Shown: piece by piece, positions 1 through 10,204 of the stretch
Position numbering within the stretch: position 1 is the first letter of the stretch
Layout: each line of letters opens with the position of its first letter
NCBI RefSeq assembly: GCF_900104705.1
Contig: NZ_LT629734.1
Location: 1,178,001-1,242,000 of the forward strand
Direction of reading: 5' to 3'
Length of the DNA: 64,000 bases
Source: Agrococcus carbonis
GTDB taxonomy: Bacteria > Actinomycetota > Actinomycetes > Actinomycetales > Microbacteriaceae
Translations under genes and position numbers: made by a program
The notes under the pieces: generated by a model
The model's input: only the letters and a program-made list of their open reading frames with translations
Databases searched by the model: none
What the model was told of the DNA's origin: nothing

Positions 1-609
1 CCGATCCTGTGGTGGCTCATGCTCGGCATCCACCGCTACTACGCGCGAGTGCGCGCCGAGATCGCCGCCGACCGCACGACCGTGTTCGGCGCGAAGGGCG
101 ACCACGCGATCGTGCTCGTCGAGGAGCTCACGAAGCCCACGCTCAAGGCGCTCGACTACGCGATCGCCGCCCGGCACGCAACGCTCGAGGGCGTCCACGC
201 CGACGTCGACCCCGAGGCGACCATGCGCCTCGAGCGCCAGTGGAAGGCCGAGGGGGTGCGCGTGCCGCTGCGCATCGTGCCGAGCCCCTACCGCGACGTC
301 GCCGAACCGGTCGTCGAGCACATCCGTCGGCACCGCGCCGAGCACGGCCCCGAGGTCGTGACGGTCTACACGCCGAAGCTCGTCGGGCTGCGCTGGTGGG
401 AGCATCTGCTGCACAACCGTCGCTCGACGCGCATCCGCCAGCGCCTCACGCTCGAGCACGGCGTGACGCTCGCGCTCGTGCCCTGGCGGCTGCACCCCGA
501 CCTGCCGGTCGGCCCGGACCCGCGGCCCCTGCCCGGCGACGCCCGGCGCGGCCAGCCCGCCCGGCCCGTCGTCCGCCAGCAGCACCGGCCGGCCCGGGAG
601 CGCCGCTAG
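1..609 (+). CDS. APC-family permease, C-terminal part only
   Basis: This is the 3' end of a gene cut by the window edge. The frame is open from base 1 (PILWWLMLG...) to the TAG at 607-609. The visible 202 residues are a soluble domain after a last hydrophobic stretch, with HAIVLVEELTKPTLKALDYAI, a Glu-rich middle and a WWEHLLHN motif. This matches the cytosolic C-terminal domain of large actinobacterial APC-superfamily amino-acid permeases. The substrate cannot be inferred. The tail is rich in Arg and Pro. The internal ATG at 19 is not a real start. The stop codon doubles as the first three bases of the probable crcB -10 element. Confidence 0.7.
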   Translation, partial: PILWWLMLGIHRYYARVRAEIAADRTTVFGAKGDHAIVLVEELTKPTLKALDYAIAARHATLEGVHADVDPEATMRLERQWKAEGVRVPLRIVPSPYRDVAEPVVEHIRRHRAEHGPEVVTVYTPKLVGLRWWEHLLHNRRSTRIRQRLTLEHGVTLALVPWRLHPDLPVGPDPRPLPGDARRGQPARPVVRQQHRPARERR

Positions 610-612
610 CCT
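607..612 (+). promoter_or_regulatory. Probable -10 of a leaderless crcB transcript
   Basis: TAGCCT lies six bases before the crcB ATG, the geometry expected when transcription starts at the start codon. Its TAG is also the stop codon of the permease. No good -35 was seen. Confidence 0.5.
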
Positions 613-618
613 CGACGC

Positions 619-1014
619 ATGCCCCTGCTGCCGTCGATCGCCGCCGTGCTGGTGGGCGGCGCGCTCGGCACCGCGGCGCGCGCGCTGCTGCAGGCTGCGC
701 TGCCCGAGTGGTGGCTGCTGCTCGCGGTCAACGCGCTGGGCTCGCTGCTGCTCGGCGTCGCCGTCGCGGCGCTCGCCGACGCGCCGGCGTGGCTGCGCCA
801 CGGGATCGGCGCCGGCGTGCTCGGCGGCTTCACGACCTTCAGCGCCGTGGCCGTCGCGAGCGTCGCCGCGTCCGCGGGCCGCGGCGGCTGGTCGGCGCTC
901 GCGCCCGCGCTCCCCGGGATCGCGCTCGCCGTCGGGATGCTGCTCGCGTGCCTCGCGGCGGCCGGCGCCGGGCTCGCGCTCGGGCGGCGCATCGCCCGGA
1001 GCCGGGCGGCATGA
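619..1014 (+). CDS. crcB: Fluoride channel subunit CrcB/Fluc (first copy)
   Basis: A 131-residue protein with four hydrophobic segments. It carries the Fluc signatures: GGALGTAAR near the N-terminus, NALGSLLLG around residue 38, and the central GGFTTFS motif around residue 75, whose Thr/Ser and Phe line the fluoride pore. Length is typical of the family. Fluc proteins export fluoride passively across the inner membrane as dual-topology dimers. The gene overlaps the second crcB by four bases (ATGA), so the two are translationally coupled and the products probably pair. No fluoride riboswitch fits in the short upstream gap. Confidence 0.9.
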   Translation: MPLLPSIAAVLVGGALGTAARALLQAALPEWWLLLAVNALGSLLLGVAVAALADAPAWLRHGIGAGVLGGFTTFSAVAVASVAASAGRGGWSALAPALPGIALAVGMLLACLAAAGAGLALGRRIARSRAA

Positions 1015-1385
1015 GCCCGCTCGAGCTGCTCGCGATCGCAGCGGCGGGCGGCGTCGGCGCGACGGTGCGCTTCCTCGCGGGCGCGCTCGCGCCACGGCGG
1101 CCGGCGCGAGCGACGATGGCCGTGAACCTCGTCGCGAGCCTGCTCGCGGGGCTCGCGGCAGGGCTCATGCCCCTCGACGACGCCTGGCGCGCCGTGCTCG
1201 TCACCGGCTTCTGCGGCGGCATGTCGACCTACTCCGCCTTCGCGGTGCAGGCCGTCGAGCAGCTCGAGCGCCGGCGCGGCGGCCACGCGCTCGCGACGGT
1301 CGCCGTGACCCTCGTCGGGGGCGCGCTCGCCGCATCCGCCGGCCTGCTCATCGCCGCGATGCTCGCTCCTGCGGCCGCGGCCTGA
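1011..1385 (+). CDS. crcB: Fluoride channel subunit CrcB/Fluc (second copy)
   Basis: A 124-residue paralogue of the preceding protein, starting at the ATG inside the ATGA overlap. It has GGVGATVRF at the N-terminus, NLVASLLAG, and the pore motif GFCGGMSTYS around residue 67, where Met and Tyr replace the Phe residues of the first copy. Four membrane segments are predicted. Adjacent crcB pairs are common in Gram-positive bacteria and are thought to make a heterodimer with the two subunits in opposite orientation. The longer open frame upstream is an artefact of GC-rich sequence. Confidence 0.88.
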   Translation: MSPLELLAIAAAGGVGATVRFLAGALAPRRPARATMAVNLVASLLAGLAAGLMPLDDAWRAVLVTGFCGGMSTYSAFAVQAVEQLERRRGGHALATVAVTLVGGALAASAGLLIAAMLAPAAAA

Positions 1386-1445
1386 GCGATTCGGAACGCT
1401 GTCCACATCCCGGGCCAGGGCACAGCGGATCGACAGCCGCGATGA

Positions 1446-1508
1446 TACGATGCAGGTTGGACTTGATAGCAGAAGTTCTCCCAATCGTCCGTCGGCATGC
1501 GAGCCGAC
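1446..1508 (+). promoter_or_regulatory. Leader region of the DUF3073 gene
   Basis: TACGAT at 1446-1451 could be a -10 hexamer, giving a 5' leader of about 75 bases. The leader contains a six-base-pair hairpin (GTCGGC at 1491-1496 with GCCGAC at 1503-1508) upstream of the AAGGGGG ribosome binding site. The -35 is not convincing. Confidence 0.3.
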
Positions 1509-1530
1509 GCCAGTAGCAAGGGGGTCCAGC

Positions 1531-1737
1531 ATGGGTCGTGGCCGCCAGAAGGCAAAGCACACGAAGTTGGCTCGGGAGCTGAAGTCGTTCAGCCCCGACA
1601 TCAACTACAACGCGCTGCAGGCAGAGCTCGGCAGCCGCTCCGGCGACCCCGAGGTCGACAAGTGGGCCGACTACGCCGAGTACCAGCCCGAGGGCGACGA
1701 CTACGCTGACGAGTACCAGACGGGCCGCACCGCCTGA
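1531..1737 (+). CDS. DUF3073 family small protein
   Basis: A 68-residue basic-then-acidic protein beginning MGRGRQKAKHTKLARELK, with a C-terminal half full of Asp, Glu and Tyr. This is the actinobacterial DUF3073 family, function unknown. The N-terminal RGRQKAKHTK stretch looks like a nucleic-acid or ribosome contact. I start at 1531, not at upstream in-frame codons, because the family begins MGRGRQKAK and an AAGGGGG site lies ten bases before it. Confidence 0.88.
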   Translation: MGRGRQKAKHTKLARELKSFSPDINYNALQAELGSRSGDPEVDKWADYAEYQPEGDDYADEYQTGRTA

Positions 1738-1782
1738 GCCACCACCTCCGGTTCCGGGCGCCTTGACGCGAAGGAGCCGATC

Positions 1783-3294
<1,512 letters not shown>

Positions 3295-3315
3295 CCGGCA
3301 CGATCCCGCACATGA

Positions 3316-3345
3316 CGGAGGGCCCGCCGATCGGCGGGCCCTCCG
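3316..3345. terminator. Bidirectional terminator between convergent genes
   Basis: A perfect 30-base palindrome (15-base arms, centred on GCCGATCGGC) sits between the convergent serine deaminase and the minus-strand DUF4190-like gene. Confidence 0.75.
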
Positions 3346-3355
3346 TGCGAGCGGG

Positions 3356-3751
3356 TCAGTAGCCGTACTGCGACTGGAAGGCCGCGGCGAAGATCACGGT
3401 GATGATCAGCGGCCAGAAGATGAACGCCCAGATGAAGCCGAGGATGGACGTGACGAGGCCCCAGATGGCCATCGTCTTGCCGGCCGGCTCCTTGGCGAGA
3501 CCGATGCCGGAAAGCACGCCGCCGGCGATCGCGTTGATCCAGATGGGGATGAGGATGCTCGAGATGCCGAGGATGAGGCCCCACAGCGACAGGGTGCGCT
3601 TGGTCGAGGGCGCGGCGTAGCCGTACTGCTGGCCGGCCGGCTGGTAGCCGGGCTGGGCGGCCTGGTAGCCGGGCTGCGCCGGCTGGTAGCCGGGCTGGGC
3701 GGGCTGGTAGCCGCCCGTCGGGTCGGGCTGCTCCGGAGGGGTGTAGGTCAT
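3356..3751 (-). CDS. Small membrane protein with Gly-Tyr-Gln-Pro repeats (DUF4190-like)
   Basis: 131 residues. The N-terminal 45 residues are disordered, with four imperfect copies of a GYQPAQP heptad. The rest forms two or three membrane helices (LSLWGLILGISSILIPIW, IWGLVTSILGFIWAFIFW). The KEPAGKTMAIWGLVTSILG stretch between helices is typical of DUF4190-type proteins, and the downstream neighbour carries the equivalent REPAGRVMAIVGLVGSGLG. Function is unknown. An AAGGA site lies five bases before the ATG, and TAGGCT (read on the minus strand, 3800-3805) is a candidate -10. Confidence 0.75.
   Translation of the reverse strand: MTYTPPEQPDPTGGYQPAQPGYQPAQPGYQAAQPGYQPAGQQYGYAAPSTKRTLSLWGLILGISSILIPIWINAIAGGVLSGIGLAKEPAGKTMAIWGLVTSILGFIWAFIFWPLIITVIFAAAFQSQYGY
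3641..3724 (-). repeat. 21-base tandem repeat encoding GYQPAQP
   Basis: Four tandem 21-base units (3641, 3662, 3683, 3704) encode YQPAQPG-type heptads. The last unit is degenerate. Such arrays are prone to copy-number change. Confidence 0.85.
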
Positions 3752-3845
3752 GACGGTCCTTGCTGGTGGTGCGGGCAGGGGGCGCGGTGCGCCGGGATGA
3801 GCCTACGGCGCAGGGATGCGGGACCGCTACGAGCGAACCCGCCGG

Positions 3846-4433
3846 TCAGGGGCCGGCCGGGACCGCGAAGAGCATCGCCCCGAGCAGCACGATCAGCGGC
3901 AGCACGTAGATGAGCAGCACGAGCAGCAGCCCGAGGCCCGAGCCCACGAGCCCGACGATCGCCATCACGCGCCCGGCGGGCTCGCGCCGCAGCGCGAGGA
4001 TGCCGAAGACGATGCCGATGATGGGCACGACGACGAAGATCCAGGCGAAGACGAACGAGCAGATCCCGAGCACGAGCGCGGTGGTCGAGAGGCCGCGCTG
4101 CACCTGCGGCACGGGTGCCGGCGCCGGCGCGCGGTAGACGGGCACGCCGTAGGGGGTGAGGCTCGAGGCCTGCGCGGCCGCCGGGTGGATGAGCGGGGCG
4201 TCGCGGCCGTCGAAGCCAGCGGAGAAGTGCGGCTGCACCCGCGGCGGAAGGCCGAACTGCGTCGCAGGCGACCCGAAGCGGGGGTGGTGGACGGCGCCGA
4301 AGGCAGAGGCGTGCGTGGCGGTCGGCGGCGCTGCGTGCGGAGAGGCGTGCGGCGCCGCGTGGGGCGCCGGCGGCGACTGCTCCGCGGTGCCGCCGGATTC
4401 CCAGGGGCCGAAGCGGTCGGCGTTCGGGTCCAT
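3846..4433 (-). CDS. DUF4190-like membrane protein with long proline/histidine-rich N-terminus
   Basis: 195 residues from the ATG at 4433, chosen because AGAGGAGG lies just upstream. Longer in-frame starts have no such site. The first ~105 residues are low complexity (Ala, Pro, His) and probably cytosolic. The last 85 contain two or three membrane helices around LVLGICSFVFAWIFVVVPIIG and the REPAGRVMAIVGLVGSGLG connector shared with the neighbouring small membrane protein. The two may be paralogues. Function unknown. Confidence 0.72.
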   Translation of the reverse strand: MDPNADRFGPWESGGTAEQSPPAPHAAPHASPHAAPPTATHASAFGAVHHPRFGSPATQFGLPPRVQPHFSAGFDGRDAPLIHPAAAQASSLTPYGVPVYRAPAPAPVPQVQRGLSTTALVLGICSFVFAWIFVVVPIIGIVFGILALRREPAGRVMAIVGLVGSGLGLLLVLLIYVLPLIVLLGAMLFAVPAGP

Positions 4434-4598
4434 CGTGCACCTCCTCTGTCGTGCTGGTTCCAAGCATCCGCTCGCACCGCGCGGCGCTCTTGCGACCGCT
4501 GCGGTGTCAGACCGCAAGTCACCGTACGCCCGGAGGCTCCGGATCACCTGGACGTCGCGGTCGGCCGTCCAAGAGCGCTCGCGGGGCGAGCGGTCGGG

Positions 4599-5687
4599 TC
4601 AGCGGTAGCTGCCGGAGAGGCGCACCGCGCCGCCGTCGACGCCCTTCGCGCCCCGCACCCAGCCGGCGGGGTCGGTGGGCGCGTCGCGCACCTCGCCGAC
4701 GGTCCACGCGGGGATGCCCGCCTGCTCGCTCGCCGCGATCACGCGGTCGGCGTCGGCCGCATCCACGACCACGAGCATGCCGAGCCCGAGGTTCCAGGTG
4801 CCCTCGGCCTCGATGAGCGGGAAGCCGCCGAGCTGCGCGAGCACGTCGAACACCTCGGGCACCTGCCATCCGGCGCGGTCGATCTCGACCGCGAGGTGCT
4901 GCGGCAGCACGCGCGCGAGGTTCGCGGCGATGCCGCCGCCGGTGACGTGCGAGATCGAGCGGATGCCGTGGCCGGCCTCGAGCATGCCGAGCAGCGGGAG
5001 CGTGTAGAGGCGCGTCGGCTCGAGCAGCGCCTCGGCCGCGACGCCGCCGAGCTCGTCGACCCGGTCGGTGAGCGCGATCGAGCGCTGCGCGAGGATGTGG
5101 CGCACGAGCGAGAAGCCGTTGGAGTGGAGCCCCGACGAGGCCATGGCGACCACGACGTCGCCCGCGCGAACCCGCTCGGCGCCCAGCACCGCATCCGCCT
5201 CGACGATGCCGACGGCGGCGCCCGCGACGTCGTAGTCGTCGGGCTGCATGAGGCCCGGGTGCTCGGCGGTCTCGCCGCCGACGAGCGCGGTGCCAGTCGC
5301 CTCGCACGCCTCGGCGATGCCGCGCACGATGTCGGCGATGCGCTCGGGCACGACGCGCCCGCACGCGATGTAGTCGGTCATGAACAGCGGCTTCGCGCCC
5401 ACGACGACGATGTCGTCGACGACCATGCCCACGAGGTCCTGGCCGATCGTGTCGTGCTTGTCGATCGCCTGCGCGAGCGCGATCTTGGTGCCCACGCCGT
5501 CGGTCGAGGTCGCGAGCAGCGGCTTGGCGTAGGCGCCCGCGGCCGAGAGGTCGAACAGCCCCGCGAAGCCGCCGAAGCCGCCGAGCACGCCCGGGCCGTG
5601 GGTGCGGCCGACGGCCGCCTTCATGAGCTCGACCGCGCGGTCGCCCGCCTCGGTGTCGACGCCGGCGGAGGCATACGGATCGGTCAT
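4599..5687 (-). CDS. purM: Phosphoribosylformylglycinamidine cyclo-ligase (AIR synthetase)
   Basis: 362 residues of the AIRS family, catalysing the ATP-dependent ring closure of FGAM to AIR in de novo purine synthesis. It begins [23 protein letters not shown] and carries [13 protein letters not shown], the Asp-rich [28 protein letters not shown]/metal site, GGETAEHPG and [16 protein letters not shown], in family order. In many actinobacteria purM follows purF, but here it is alone and about 4.5 kb from purF. It is divergent from tdh and probably leaderless. Confidence 0.96.
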   Translation of the reverse strand: MTDPYASAGVDTEAGDRAVELMKAAVGRTHGPGVLGGFGGFAGLFDLSAAGAYAKPLLATSTDGVGTKIALAQAIDKHDTIGQDLVGMVVDDIVVVGAKPLFMTDYIACGRVVPERIADIVRGIAEACEATGTALVGGETAEHPGLMQPDDYDVAGAAVGIVEADAVLGAERVRAGDVVVAMASSGLHSNGFSLVRHILAQRSIALTDRVDELGGVAAEALLEPTRLYTLPLLGMLEAGHGIRSISHVTGGGIAANLARVLPQHLAVEIDRAGWQVPEVFDVLAQLGGFPLIEAEGTWNLGLGMLVVVDAADADRVIAASEQAGIPAWTVGEVRDAPTDPAGWVRGAKGVDGGAVRLSGSYR

Positions 5688-5693
5688 GCTCCC

Positions 5694-5699
5694 AGGCTA
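5694..5699 (-). promoter_or_regulatory. Probable leaderless -10 of purM
   Basis: On the minus strand, TAGCCT is followed after exactly six bases (GGGAGC) by the purM ATG. The GGGAG could alternatively serve as a close ribosome binding site. Confidence 0.55.
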
Positions 5700-5723
5700 C
5701 CGAGCCGCGGGTGCGTCGGACTC

Positions 5724-5780
5724 AACGGCCATCCCGGGCGGATGTGCCGCTTGGCGGCACATCCGTCGCGAATGGCCGTT
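5724..5780. repeat. Long palindromic intergenic element, copy 1 (REP-like)
   Basis: Two 27-base arms (5724-5750 and 5754-5780) around a three-base loop. Outer blocks AACGGCCAT and inner blocks CGGATGTGCCGC pair perfectly, while the six bases between them are mismatched. The same element occurs at 25608-25668. It lies between divergent purM and tdh. Confidence 0.8.
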
Positions 5781-5836
5781 CGGATCGGGATGGCAGGATG
5801 GGGCGCGGCACGCCCACCACGTCGACGGAGACACCC

Positions 5837-6886
5837 ATGCACGCACTCGTGACCCGAGGCGCCCCGGGACTCGAGCTGGTCGAGATCCCGGAGCCCGAGA
5901 CCCCGCCGGGCCATGTCAAGGTGCGCGTGCTGCGCGCCGGCATCTGCGGCACCGACCTGCACATCGACGGGTGGGATGCCTGGGCCCAGTCGGCCGTGAC
6001 GCCCGGCCTCACCGTCGGGCACGAGTTCTGCGGCGAGATCGTCGAGGTCGGCGACGGCGTCACCGACTACGCCGTCGGACAGCTCATGAGCGGCGAGGGG
6101 CACGTCGTGTGCGGGCACTGCCGCAACTGCCGCGCCGGGCGCCGGCACCTGTGCATCCGCACCTCCAACCTCGGCGTGCAGCGCGACGGGTGCTTCGCCG
6201 AGTACGTCGTGCTGCCCGCGACCAACGTCTGGGTGCACCCCGGCGTCACCGCCGCATCCGCCACCGCGCAGCAGCTCGACGTCTTCGGCATCTACGACCC
6301 CTTCGGCAATGCCGTGCACACCGCGCTCAAGTTCCCAGTGGTCGGCGAGGACGTGCTCGTCACCGGCGCTGGCCCCATCGGCCTCATGGCGGCGATGGTC
6401 GCGCGGCACGCGGGCGCCCGCCACATCGTCGTCACCGACATCTCGGAGCCGCGGCTCGAGCTCGCCCGCTCGCTCGGCTTCCGGGCGCTCGACCCGCGCG
6501 AGCAGGAGATCCGCGAGGTGCAGCGCGAGCTCGGCATGACCGAGGGCTTCGACGTCGCGCTCGAGATGTCGGGCTCGCCGGCGGCGCTCGTCGGCATCAT
6601 CGAGAACCTCAACTTCGGCGGCCGCATGGCGATGCTCGGGCTGCCCTCGACCCCGATCGAGCTCGACTTCGCCAAGGTCGTCTCGCACATGCTGACGATC
6701 CAGGGCATCTACGGCCGCGAGATGTACGAGACCTGGTACGCGATGGCCGCGATGGCCCAGACCGGGCTCGACGTCTCCCCCGTCATCACCGACCGATTCG
6801 CCTTCGCCGACTGGCAGGCGGCCTTCGAGCGCGCGCGCTCCGGTGCCGCCGGCAAGGTGATCCTCGACTTCACCGAAGGAGCCTGA
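5837..6886 (+). CDS. tdh: L-threonine 3-dehydrogenase
   Basis: A 349-residue zinc-dependent medium-chain dehydrogenase oxidising L-threonine to 2-amino-3-ketobutyrate with NAD+. Catalytic zinc residues are visible as C37, T39, H42 and the H62-E63 pair. The structural zinc site is C92, C95, C98, C106, matching the E. coli enzyme almost residue for residue. The nucleotide fold [10 protein letters not shown] lies near residue 177. The start at 5837 has GGAG seven bases upstream, and upstream in-frame ATGs would add a non-family leader. kbl follows after one base, so the two form the threonine-to-glycine operon. Confidence 0.95.
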   Translation: MHALVTRGAPGLELVEIPEPETPPGHVKVRVLRAGICGTDLHIDGWDAWAQSAVTPGLTVGHEFCGEIVEVGDGVTDYAVGQLMSGEGHVVCGHCRNCRAGRRHLCIRTSNLGVQRDGCFAEYVVLPATNVWVHPGVTAASATAQQLDVFGIYDPFGNAVHTALKFPVVGEDVLVTGAGPIGLMAAMVARHAGARHIVVTDISEPRLELARSLGFRALDPREQEIREVQRELGMTEGFDVALEMSGSPAALVGIIENLNFGGRMAMLGLPSTPIELDFAKVVSHMLTIQGIYGREMYETWYAMAAMAQTGLDVSPVITDRFAFADWQAAFERARSGAAGKVILDFTEGA

Positions 6887-6887
6887 G

Positions 6888-8066
6888 ATGTTCTCCATCC
6901 GCGACGCGATCGCCGACGAGCTCGCCGAGATCGAGGCCGCCGGCCTCACGAAGCACGAGCGGGCCATCGCCTCCCCGCAGGCCGCATCCGTCGTCACCGA
7001 CGGGCAGGAGGTGCTCAACTTCTGCGCCAACAACTACCTCGGCCTCGCCGACGACCCGCGCATCGTCGACGCCGCGAAGGCCGCGCTCGACGACTGGGGC
7101 TTCGGGATGGCGTCGGTGCGCTTCATCTGCGGCACGCAGACGCAGCACCTCGAGCTCGAGTCGCGCCTCGCGGCCTTCCTCGGCCAGGAGGCGTGCATCC
7201 TCTACTCGTCGTGCTTCGACGCGAACGGCGGGCTCTTCGAGACGCTGCTCGGCGCTGACGACGCGGTGATCTCGGACGCCCTAAACCACGCCTCGATCAT
7301 CGACGGCATCCGGCTGTCGAAGGCGGCCCGGTACCGCTACGCGAACCGCGACATGGCCGAGCTCGAGGCGCGGCTGGTCGAGGCCTCGGGCGCGCGCCGC
7401 CGGCTGATCGTGACCGACGGCGTCTTCTCGATGGACGGCTATCTCGCGCCGCTGCGCGAGATCTGCGACCTCGCCGACCGCTACGACGCGATGGTGATGG
7501 TCGACGACTCGCACGCGGTGGGCTTCACCGGCGCGACGGGAGCCGGCACGCCAGAGCTCGCGGGCGTGCAGGACCGCGTCGACATCATCTCGGGCACGCT
7601 CGGCAAGGCGCTCGGCGGAGCCTCGGGCGGCTACATCGCCGCGCGCGCCGAGATCGTCGACCTGCTGCGCCAGCGCTCGCGGCCCTACCTCTTCTCGAAC
7701 GCGCTCGCGCCGTCGGTCGTCGCGGGCTCGCTCGCCGCGCTCGACCTCGTCGAGGGTGCGGGCGAGCTGCGCGAGCAGCTGCAGCGCAACACCGCGCGCT
7801 TCCGCGAGGGCATGGAGGCGGCGGGCTTCGAGCTGCTGCCGGGCGAGCACCCGATCACGGCGGTCATGTTCCACGACGCGCGCCTCGCGGCGCAGATGGC
7901 GGATGCGATGCTCGCCGAGGGCGTCTACGTCACCGCCTTCTCGTTCCCCGTCGTGCCCCGCGGCGAGGCCCGCATCCGGGTGCAGCTCTCGGCCGCCCAC
8001 TCGGACGCGGACGTCGACCGCGCGGTGGCGGCGTTCGCCGCGGCGCGCGAGCGCGTCGGCGGCTGA
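6888..8066 (+). CDS. kbl: Glycine C-acetyltransferase (2-amino-3-ketobutyrate CoA ligase)
   Basis: A 392-residue PLP enzyme of the alpha-oxoamine synthase family. It cleaves 2-amino-3-ketobutyrate, the Tdh product, with CoA into glycine and acetyl-CoA. The pyridoxal lysine is K240 in [26 protein letters not shown] near the N-terminus and [13 protein letters not shown] (PLP-binding Asp and His) are canonical. It is one base downstream of tdh, with AAGGAG inside the end of tdh as ribosome binding site. The stop codon sits in the first unit of a 14-base tandem repeat. Confidence 0.95.
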   Translation: MFSIRDAIADELAEIEAAGLTKHERAIASPQAASVVTDGQEVLNFCANNYLGLADDPRIVDAAKAALDDWGFGMASVRFICGTQTQHLELESRLAAFLGQEACILYSSCFDANGGLFETLLGADDAVISDALNHASIIDGIRLSKAARYRYANRDMAELEARLVEASGARRRLIVTDGVFSMDGYLAPLREICDLADRYDAMVMVDDSHAVGFTGATGAGTPELAGVQDRVDIISGTLGKALGGASGGYIAARAEIVDLLRQRSRPYLFSNALAPSVVAGSLAALDLVEGAGELREQLQRNTARFREGMEAAGFELLPGEHPITAVMFHDARLAAQMADAMLAEGVYVTAFSFPVVPRGEARIRVQLSAAHSDADVDRAVAAFAAARERVGG

Positions 8067-8102
8067 GCCTCGGCGGCTGAGCCTCGGCGGCTGAGCCTCG
8101 GC
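8061..8102 (+). repeat. 14-base tandem repeat at the kbl 3' end
   Basis: Three perfect copies of GGCTGAGCCTCGGC at 8061, 8075 and 8089. The first includes the kbl stop codon, so each copy carries an in-frame-like TGA. Confidence 0.9.
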
Positions 8103-8129
8103 GGCGCGCCTGCGCCGCTCGGGCCACGA

Positions 8130-8216
8130 GGGTGGTCACGACACGCCGTCGCGCGAGTCGACCGGCGGCGTGTCGTGACCACCCCCGCCGTGCGGCCCGG
8201 CGTGTCGTGACCACCC
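8130..8216. repeat. 19-base word in three copies forming a terminator-like hairpin
   Basis: CGGCGTGTCGTGACCACCC occurs perfectly at 8166-8184 and 8198-8216, and in reverse complement at 8130-8148. The first two make a 19-base-pair stem with a 17-base loop between convergent kbl and the SDR gene. The remainder of 8217-8364 contains only GC-rich sequence with no recognisable gene. Confidence 0.85.
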
Positions 8217-8364
8217 TGGGTCCCCGGCGGAGGCGGGAGATCTCGCGACGCGTGGGACTTCGACGCGCGAGGAGGCGCATCTCGACGCCCGACGCCCGGG
8301 ACGGGCGTCGGCGCTGGGGTCGCGGCGTCGACCCGAGAGGGTCGTCGCCCTCAGCTCCACCGCG

Positions 8365-9225
8365 CTAGAAGACGGGCTTGCCGCCGGTGACGCCGAGCAC
8401 GGTGCCCGAGACGTAGCTCGCCTCGTCGCTCGCGAGGTAGACGAACGCGGTCGCGACCTCGATCGGCTGGCCGGGGCGGCCGAGCGGCGCATCCATGCCG
8501 AAGTCCTTCACCGAGGGCTTCGTCGCGGGCTGCAGCGGCGTCCAGATGGGGCCGGGGGCGACGGCGTTCACACGGATGCCGCGCTCGCCGAGCTGGGCGG
8601 CGAGGTTGACGGTGAAGTTGTTGATCGCCGCCTTCGTCGAGGCGTAGTCGAGCAGCGTCTCTGAGGGGTCGAAGGCCTGGATCGACGAGCAGTTGATGAT
8701 GCTCGCCCCCTCGCCGAGGTGCGGCAGCAGCGCACGCGTGAGGTTGAACATCGCGAAGATGTTGGTCTCGAAGGTCTGGCGCAGCTGCGCGTCGTCGATG
8801 TCGGCGAGCGACTCCTGCGCCATCTGGAAGCCGGAGTTGTTGACGAGCACGTCGACGCCGCCGAGCTGCTCGACGACCGTCCGCGCGAGCTCGGCGTTCG
8901 CCTCGTCGGTGCGCTGGTCGCACGGCACGAGCACCGCGCGGCGGCCCGCGGCCTCGATGTGGCGCCGCGTCTCCTCGGCGTCGTCCTGCTCCTGCGGGAG
9001 GTAGGCGATCGCGACGTCGGCGCCCTCCTTCGCGAAGGCGATGGCGGTCGCGCGGCCGATGCCGGAGTCGCCGCCGGTGACGAGCGCGCGCTTGCCCTCG
9101 AGGCGGCCGCGGCCGGTGTAGCTCGTCTCGCCGTGGTCGGGCACGGGCTGCAGGTCGTCGGTGCGACCGGGCCACTCCTGCTGCTGCTCGGGCAGATGCT
9201 TGATGGATTCGGTGTCGACGTTCAT
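8365..9225 (-). CDS. SDR-family oxidoreductase
   Basis: A 286-residue classical short-chain dehydrogenase with an N-terminal ~40-residue extension (KHLPEQQQEWPG...), like the YhdF/YhxD group often seen near stress genes. Cofactor motif TGGDSGIG at 50-57, NNSG at 129-132, catalytic Ser about 181, and Y194-K198 in YASTK. The C-terminus GTVLGVTGGKPVF is typical. An Ala/Glu-rich cofactor pocket after beta-2 does not clearly tell NAD from NADP. Substrate unknown. I use the ATG at 9225; a GTG nine bases upstream is possible. Confidence 0.88.
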   Translation of the reverse strand: MNVDTESIKHLPEQQQEWPGRTDDLQPVPDHGETSYTGRGRLEGKRALVTGGDSGIGRATAIAFAKEGADVAIAYLPQEQDDAEETRRHIEAAGRRAVLVPCDQRTDEANAELARTVVEQLGGVDVLVNNSGFQMAQESLADIDDAQLRQTFETNIFAMFNLTRALLPHLGEGASIINCSSIQAFDPSETLLDYASTKAAINNFTVNLAAQLGERGIRVNAVAPGPIWTPLQPATKPSVKDFGMDAPLGRPGQPIEVATAFVYLASDEASYVSGTVLGVTGGKPVF

Positions 9226-9300
9226 GTCCCCCACTGTGGATGCTGCGGCTGGGAGCGGGGTGGACGCCGGCCCTGCGTCGGCCCGGCCGGGCGAGCGTCG

Positions 9301-9329
9301 TTGACCGCGCGATCAGGGCCGCCTAGGGT
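9301..9329 (+). promoter_or_regulatory. Promoter of the exported-protein gene
   Basis: TTGACC (9301-9306) and TAGGGT (9324-9329) are separated by 17 bases, a near-consensus housekeeping promoter. The 5' leader would be about 20 bases, with GAGGGAGA as ribosome binding site. Confidence 0.65.
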
Positions 9330-9355
9330 CGGCGCAACGGACGAGGGAGACCGCG

Positions 9356-10105
9356 ATGGCGAGCGTGCGCACGGGCTCGGGGCTCGCCGTCGCGGTGGCG
9401 CTGCTGCTGATCGTCGGAGCGCCGGCCGCGGGGGCGGCCACGGTGCCTGCCGCGAGCGTCGCCGGGCCGCCTGCCGCCAGCGCCGCGGCGATCCCCGACG
9501 ACGTCGCCGCCTTCTTCGCCGAGCAGGCGTCCGGCGTGCTGCAGGGCTCGGGACTGCCGGGCGAGCCGCGCGGCATCCACGAGGTCTTCACGTGGAGCGA
9601 GGCCTACCTCGTCGGCGAGGGCGGCGCGCCTACCGCGTCGCTCGACGAGTGGATCGCTGCCGTCGAGCGCGAGGGCGAACCGATCGGCACGCTCACCGCC
9701 TGGCGCCCCTCGCCCGGCGCGCCCGCCGAGTTCGCGGCGACGAGCGACGACGCCGGGCTCGCGGCCGCGCTGCTCGCGGTGCCCGCCGGCGCGACGCTCG
9801 TGAGCGATCCCCCGATCGACGCCTGGTACGCGCTCGTCGGCGAGACCCTCACGCCGCTCGACGAGCACGCGGCGGCCGAGCTGCCCCAGGGGCGCGCGAC
9901 GCTCGCCGAGCTGCAGCCGAGCGTCGTGGAGCGCACCGCGGCCGCGCGGGCGGCGGGCGGCGACGCATCCGTCGATGGCGGAGGCCGCGACGCGCCGCTC
10001 GGAGCGCAGCCGTGGATGCTCGGCGCGGGCATCATCGCGGCGGTGATCGGCGCGCTCGCGATCATCGCGATCGTGCGGCGGGCGCGGCGGCGGCGCGCCG
10101 AGTGA
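9356..10105 (+). CDS. Exported, C-terminally membrane-anchored protein of unknown function
   Basis: 249 residues. An N-terminal signal sequence (hydrophobic residues ~10-27, Ala-rich cleavage region) is followed by a soluble extracytoplasmic domain of ~170 residues. A single membrane helix (WMLGAGIIAAVIGALAIIAIV) with an Arg-rich cytosolic tail ends it. The domain includes AYLVGEGGAPTASLDEWIAA and TPLDEHAAAELPQG, none of which I recognise. There is no sortase motif. It is upstream of and co-oriented with purF but separated by a purF promoter candidate. Confidence 0.7.
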   Translation: MASVRTGSGLAVAVALLLIVGAPAAGAATVPAASVAGPPAASAAAIPDDVAAFFAEQASGVLQGSGLPGEPRGIHEVFTWSEAYLVGEGGAPTASLDEWIAAVEREGEPIGTLTAWRPSPGAPAEFAATSDDAGLAAALLAVPAGATLVSDPPIDAWYALVGETLTPLDEHAAAELPQGRATLAELQPSVVERTAAARAAGGDASVDGGGRDAPLGAQPWMLGAGIIAAVIGALAIIAIVRRARRRRAE

Positions 10106-10164
10106 CGCGAGCGCCTCGGCCCCGTCAGCGCCGCGCAGACCCCGCCGCGGCACGTCGCGGCCGG

Positions 10165-10170
10165 TAGGCT
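10165..10170 (+). promoter_or_regulatory. Candidate purF -10 (TAGGCT)
   Basis: TAGGCT lies 34 bases before the purF GTG, which has its own AGAAGGAGC site. No clear -35 was seen. Confidence 0.4.
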
Positions 10171-10204
10171 GGATCGTCAGCCCCGCGACAGAAGGAGCTC
10201 GCCT

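Noticed and set aside
610..618. Fluoride riboswitch before crcB
   Set aside because: Only nine bases separate the stop of the permease from the crcB start, too few for any riboswitch.
8061..8216. Possible CRISPR array
   Set aside because: The repeats are only 14 and 19 bases, contiguous or inverted, with no regular spacers and no cas genes.
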